Assembly (NCBI RefSeq): GCF_002608075.1
Contig: NZ_LAHA01000041.1
Span: forward strand, 17,507 to 81,506
DNA length: 64,000 nt
Source of the DNA: Nostoc linckia z4
Lineage (GTDB): Bacteria; Cyanobacteriota; Cyanobacteriia; Cyanobacteriales; Nostocaceae
Direction of reading: 5' to 3'
The notes beneath the pieces are model-generated. The model was not told where the DNA came from. It saw only the letters and a list, made by a program, of their open reading frames with translations, and ran no database searches. Positions 63,970 through 64,000 of the stretch are shown here, piece by piece (position 1 is the stretch's first letter; every line of letters begins with the position of its first letter). A program made the position numbers and the translations under genes.

Positions 63970-64000
63970 GTTTATGGGGAGATGGGGAGATGGGGAGATG

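Overview
The window comes from a filamentous, probably heterocyst-forming (Nostocales) cyanobacterium. The evidence is a low-to-moderate G+C chromosome with many GCGATCGC (HIP1-type) sites, long intergenic heptamer repeats (STRR type), a light-dependent protochlorophyllide reductase, a DUF1818 gene, and many very large STAND, WD40, kinase and TPR signalling proteins. All assignments come from reading the sequence; no database search was run.

Layout. (1) 1-10.4 kb: part of a gas-vesicle locus (gvpN-gvpJ-gvpK on the minus strand, gvpG divergent on the plus strand, and at 8.2-10.4 kb a tandem ArsA/GET3-type ATPase followed by a small coiled-coil protein that may be GvpV-like). Between these lies an accessory island: hypothetical genes, a TacA/TacT-like toxin-antitoxin pair with a palindrome inside its promoter, a truncated DUF1016 nuclease gene, a HEAT-repeat protein and a DUF6745-like protein. 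A 255-bp direct repeat, about 94% identical, marks the two ends of much of this island. (2) 10.8-19.2 kb: a STAND-type ATPase with 14 WD40 repeats, and a giant ELWKSDGT-repeat protein. (3) 19.2-32.8 kb: por, a 1799-residue Ser/Thr-kinase/AAA/GAF/histidine-kinase hybrid, tRNA-Pro(GGG), DUF1818, rpoZ, a fasciclin protein, an alpha-amylase-family enzyme, and a subtilisin-like protease followed by a stand-alone homologue of its own pro-domain. (4) 33-41 kb: a five-gene same-strand series (NB-ARC ATPase, membrane Ser/Thr kinase with TPRs, anchored TPR protein, TPR protein, exported TPR-CHAT protease). This is the best candidate for an incompletely described signalling or conflict system. (5) 41-64 kb: mostly housekeeping genes: glgC, a P-loop kinase, dnaJ-type chaperone, GST, Uma2 nuclease, plsX-fabH-fabD, pepA, an EcsC/DUF697-like protein, an alpha/beta hydrolase next to a PlsC-like acyltransferase, metG, a NYN (LabA-like) protein, an LptC-like protein, a CsoR/InrS-like metal sensor, and an Lhr-like helicase.

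How the genes may work together. The gvp genes build gas vesicles, but the main shell gene gvpA and gvpC are not in the window. plsX, fabH and fabD form the start of fatty-acid and phospholipid synthesis. In the 33-41 kb cassette, a cytosolic NB-ARC switch, a membrane kinase and periplasmic TPR/CHAT proteins would together span the cytoplasmic membrane.

Repeats are the other main theme. A 122-bp element is present in two identical, inverted copies (15.1 and 47.1 kb) and looks like a recently mobile MITE. Two copies of a short palindrome differ by a compensatory base change. Purine/pyrimidine hairpins and heptamer arrays fill most spacers, and in two places (44.5 and 59.7 kb) they run into the 5' end of a reading frame.
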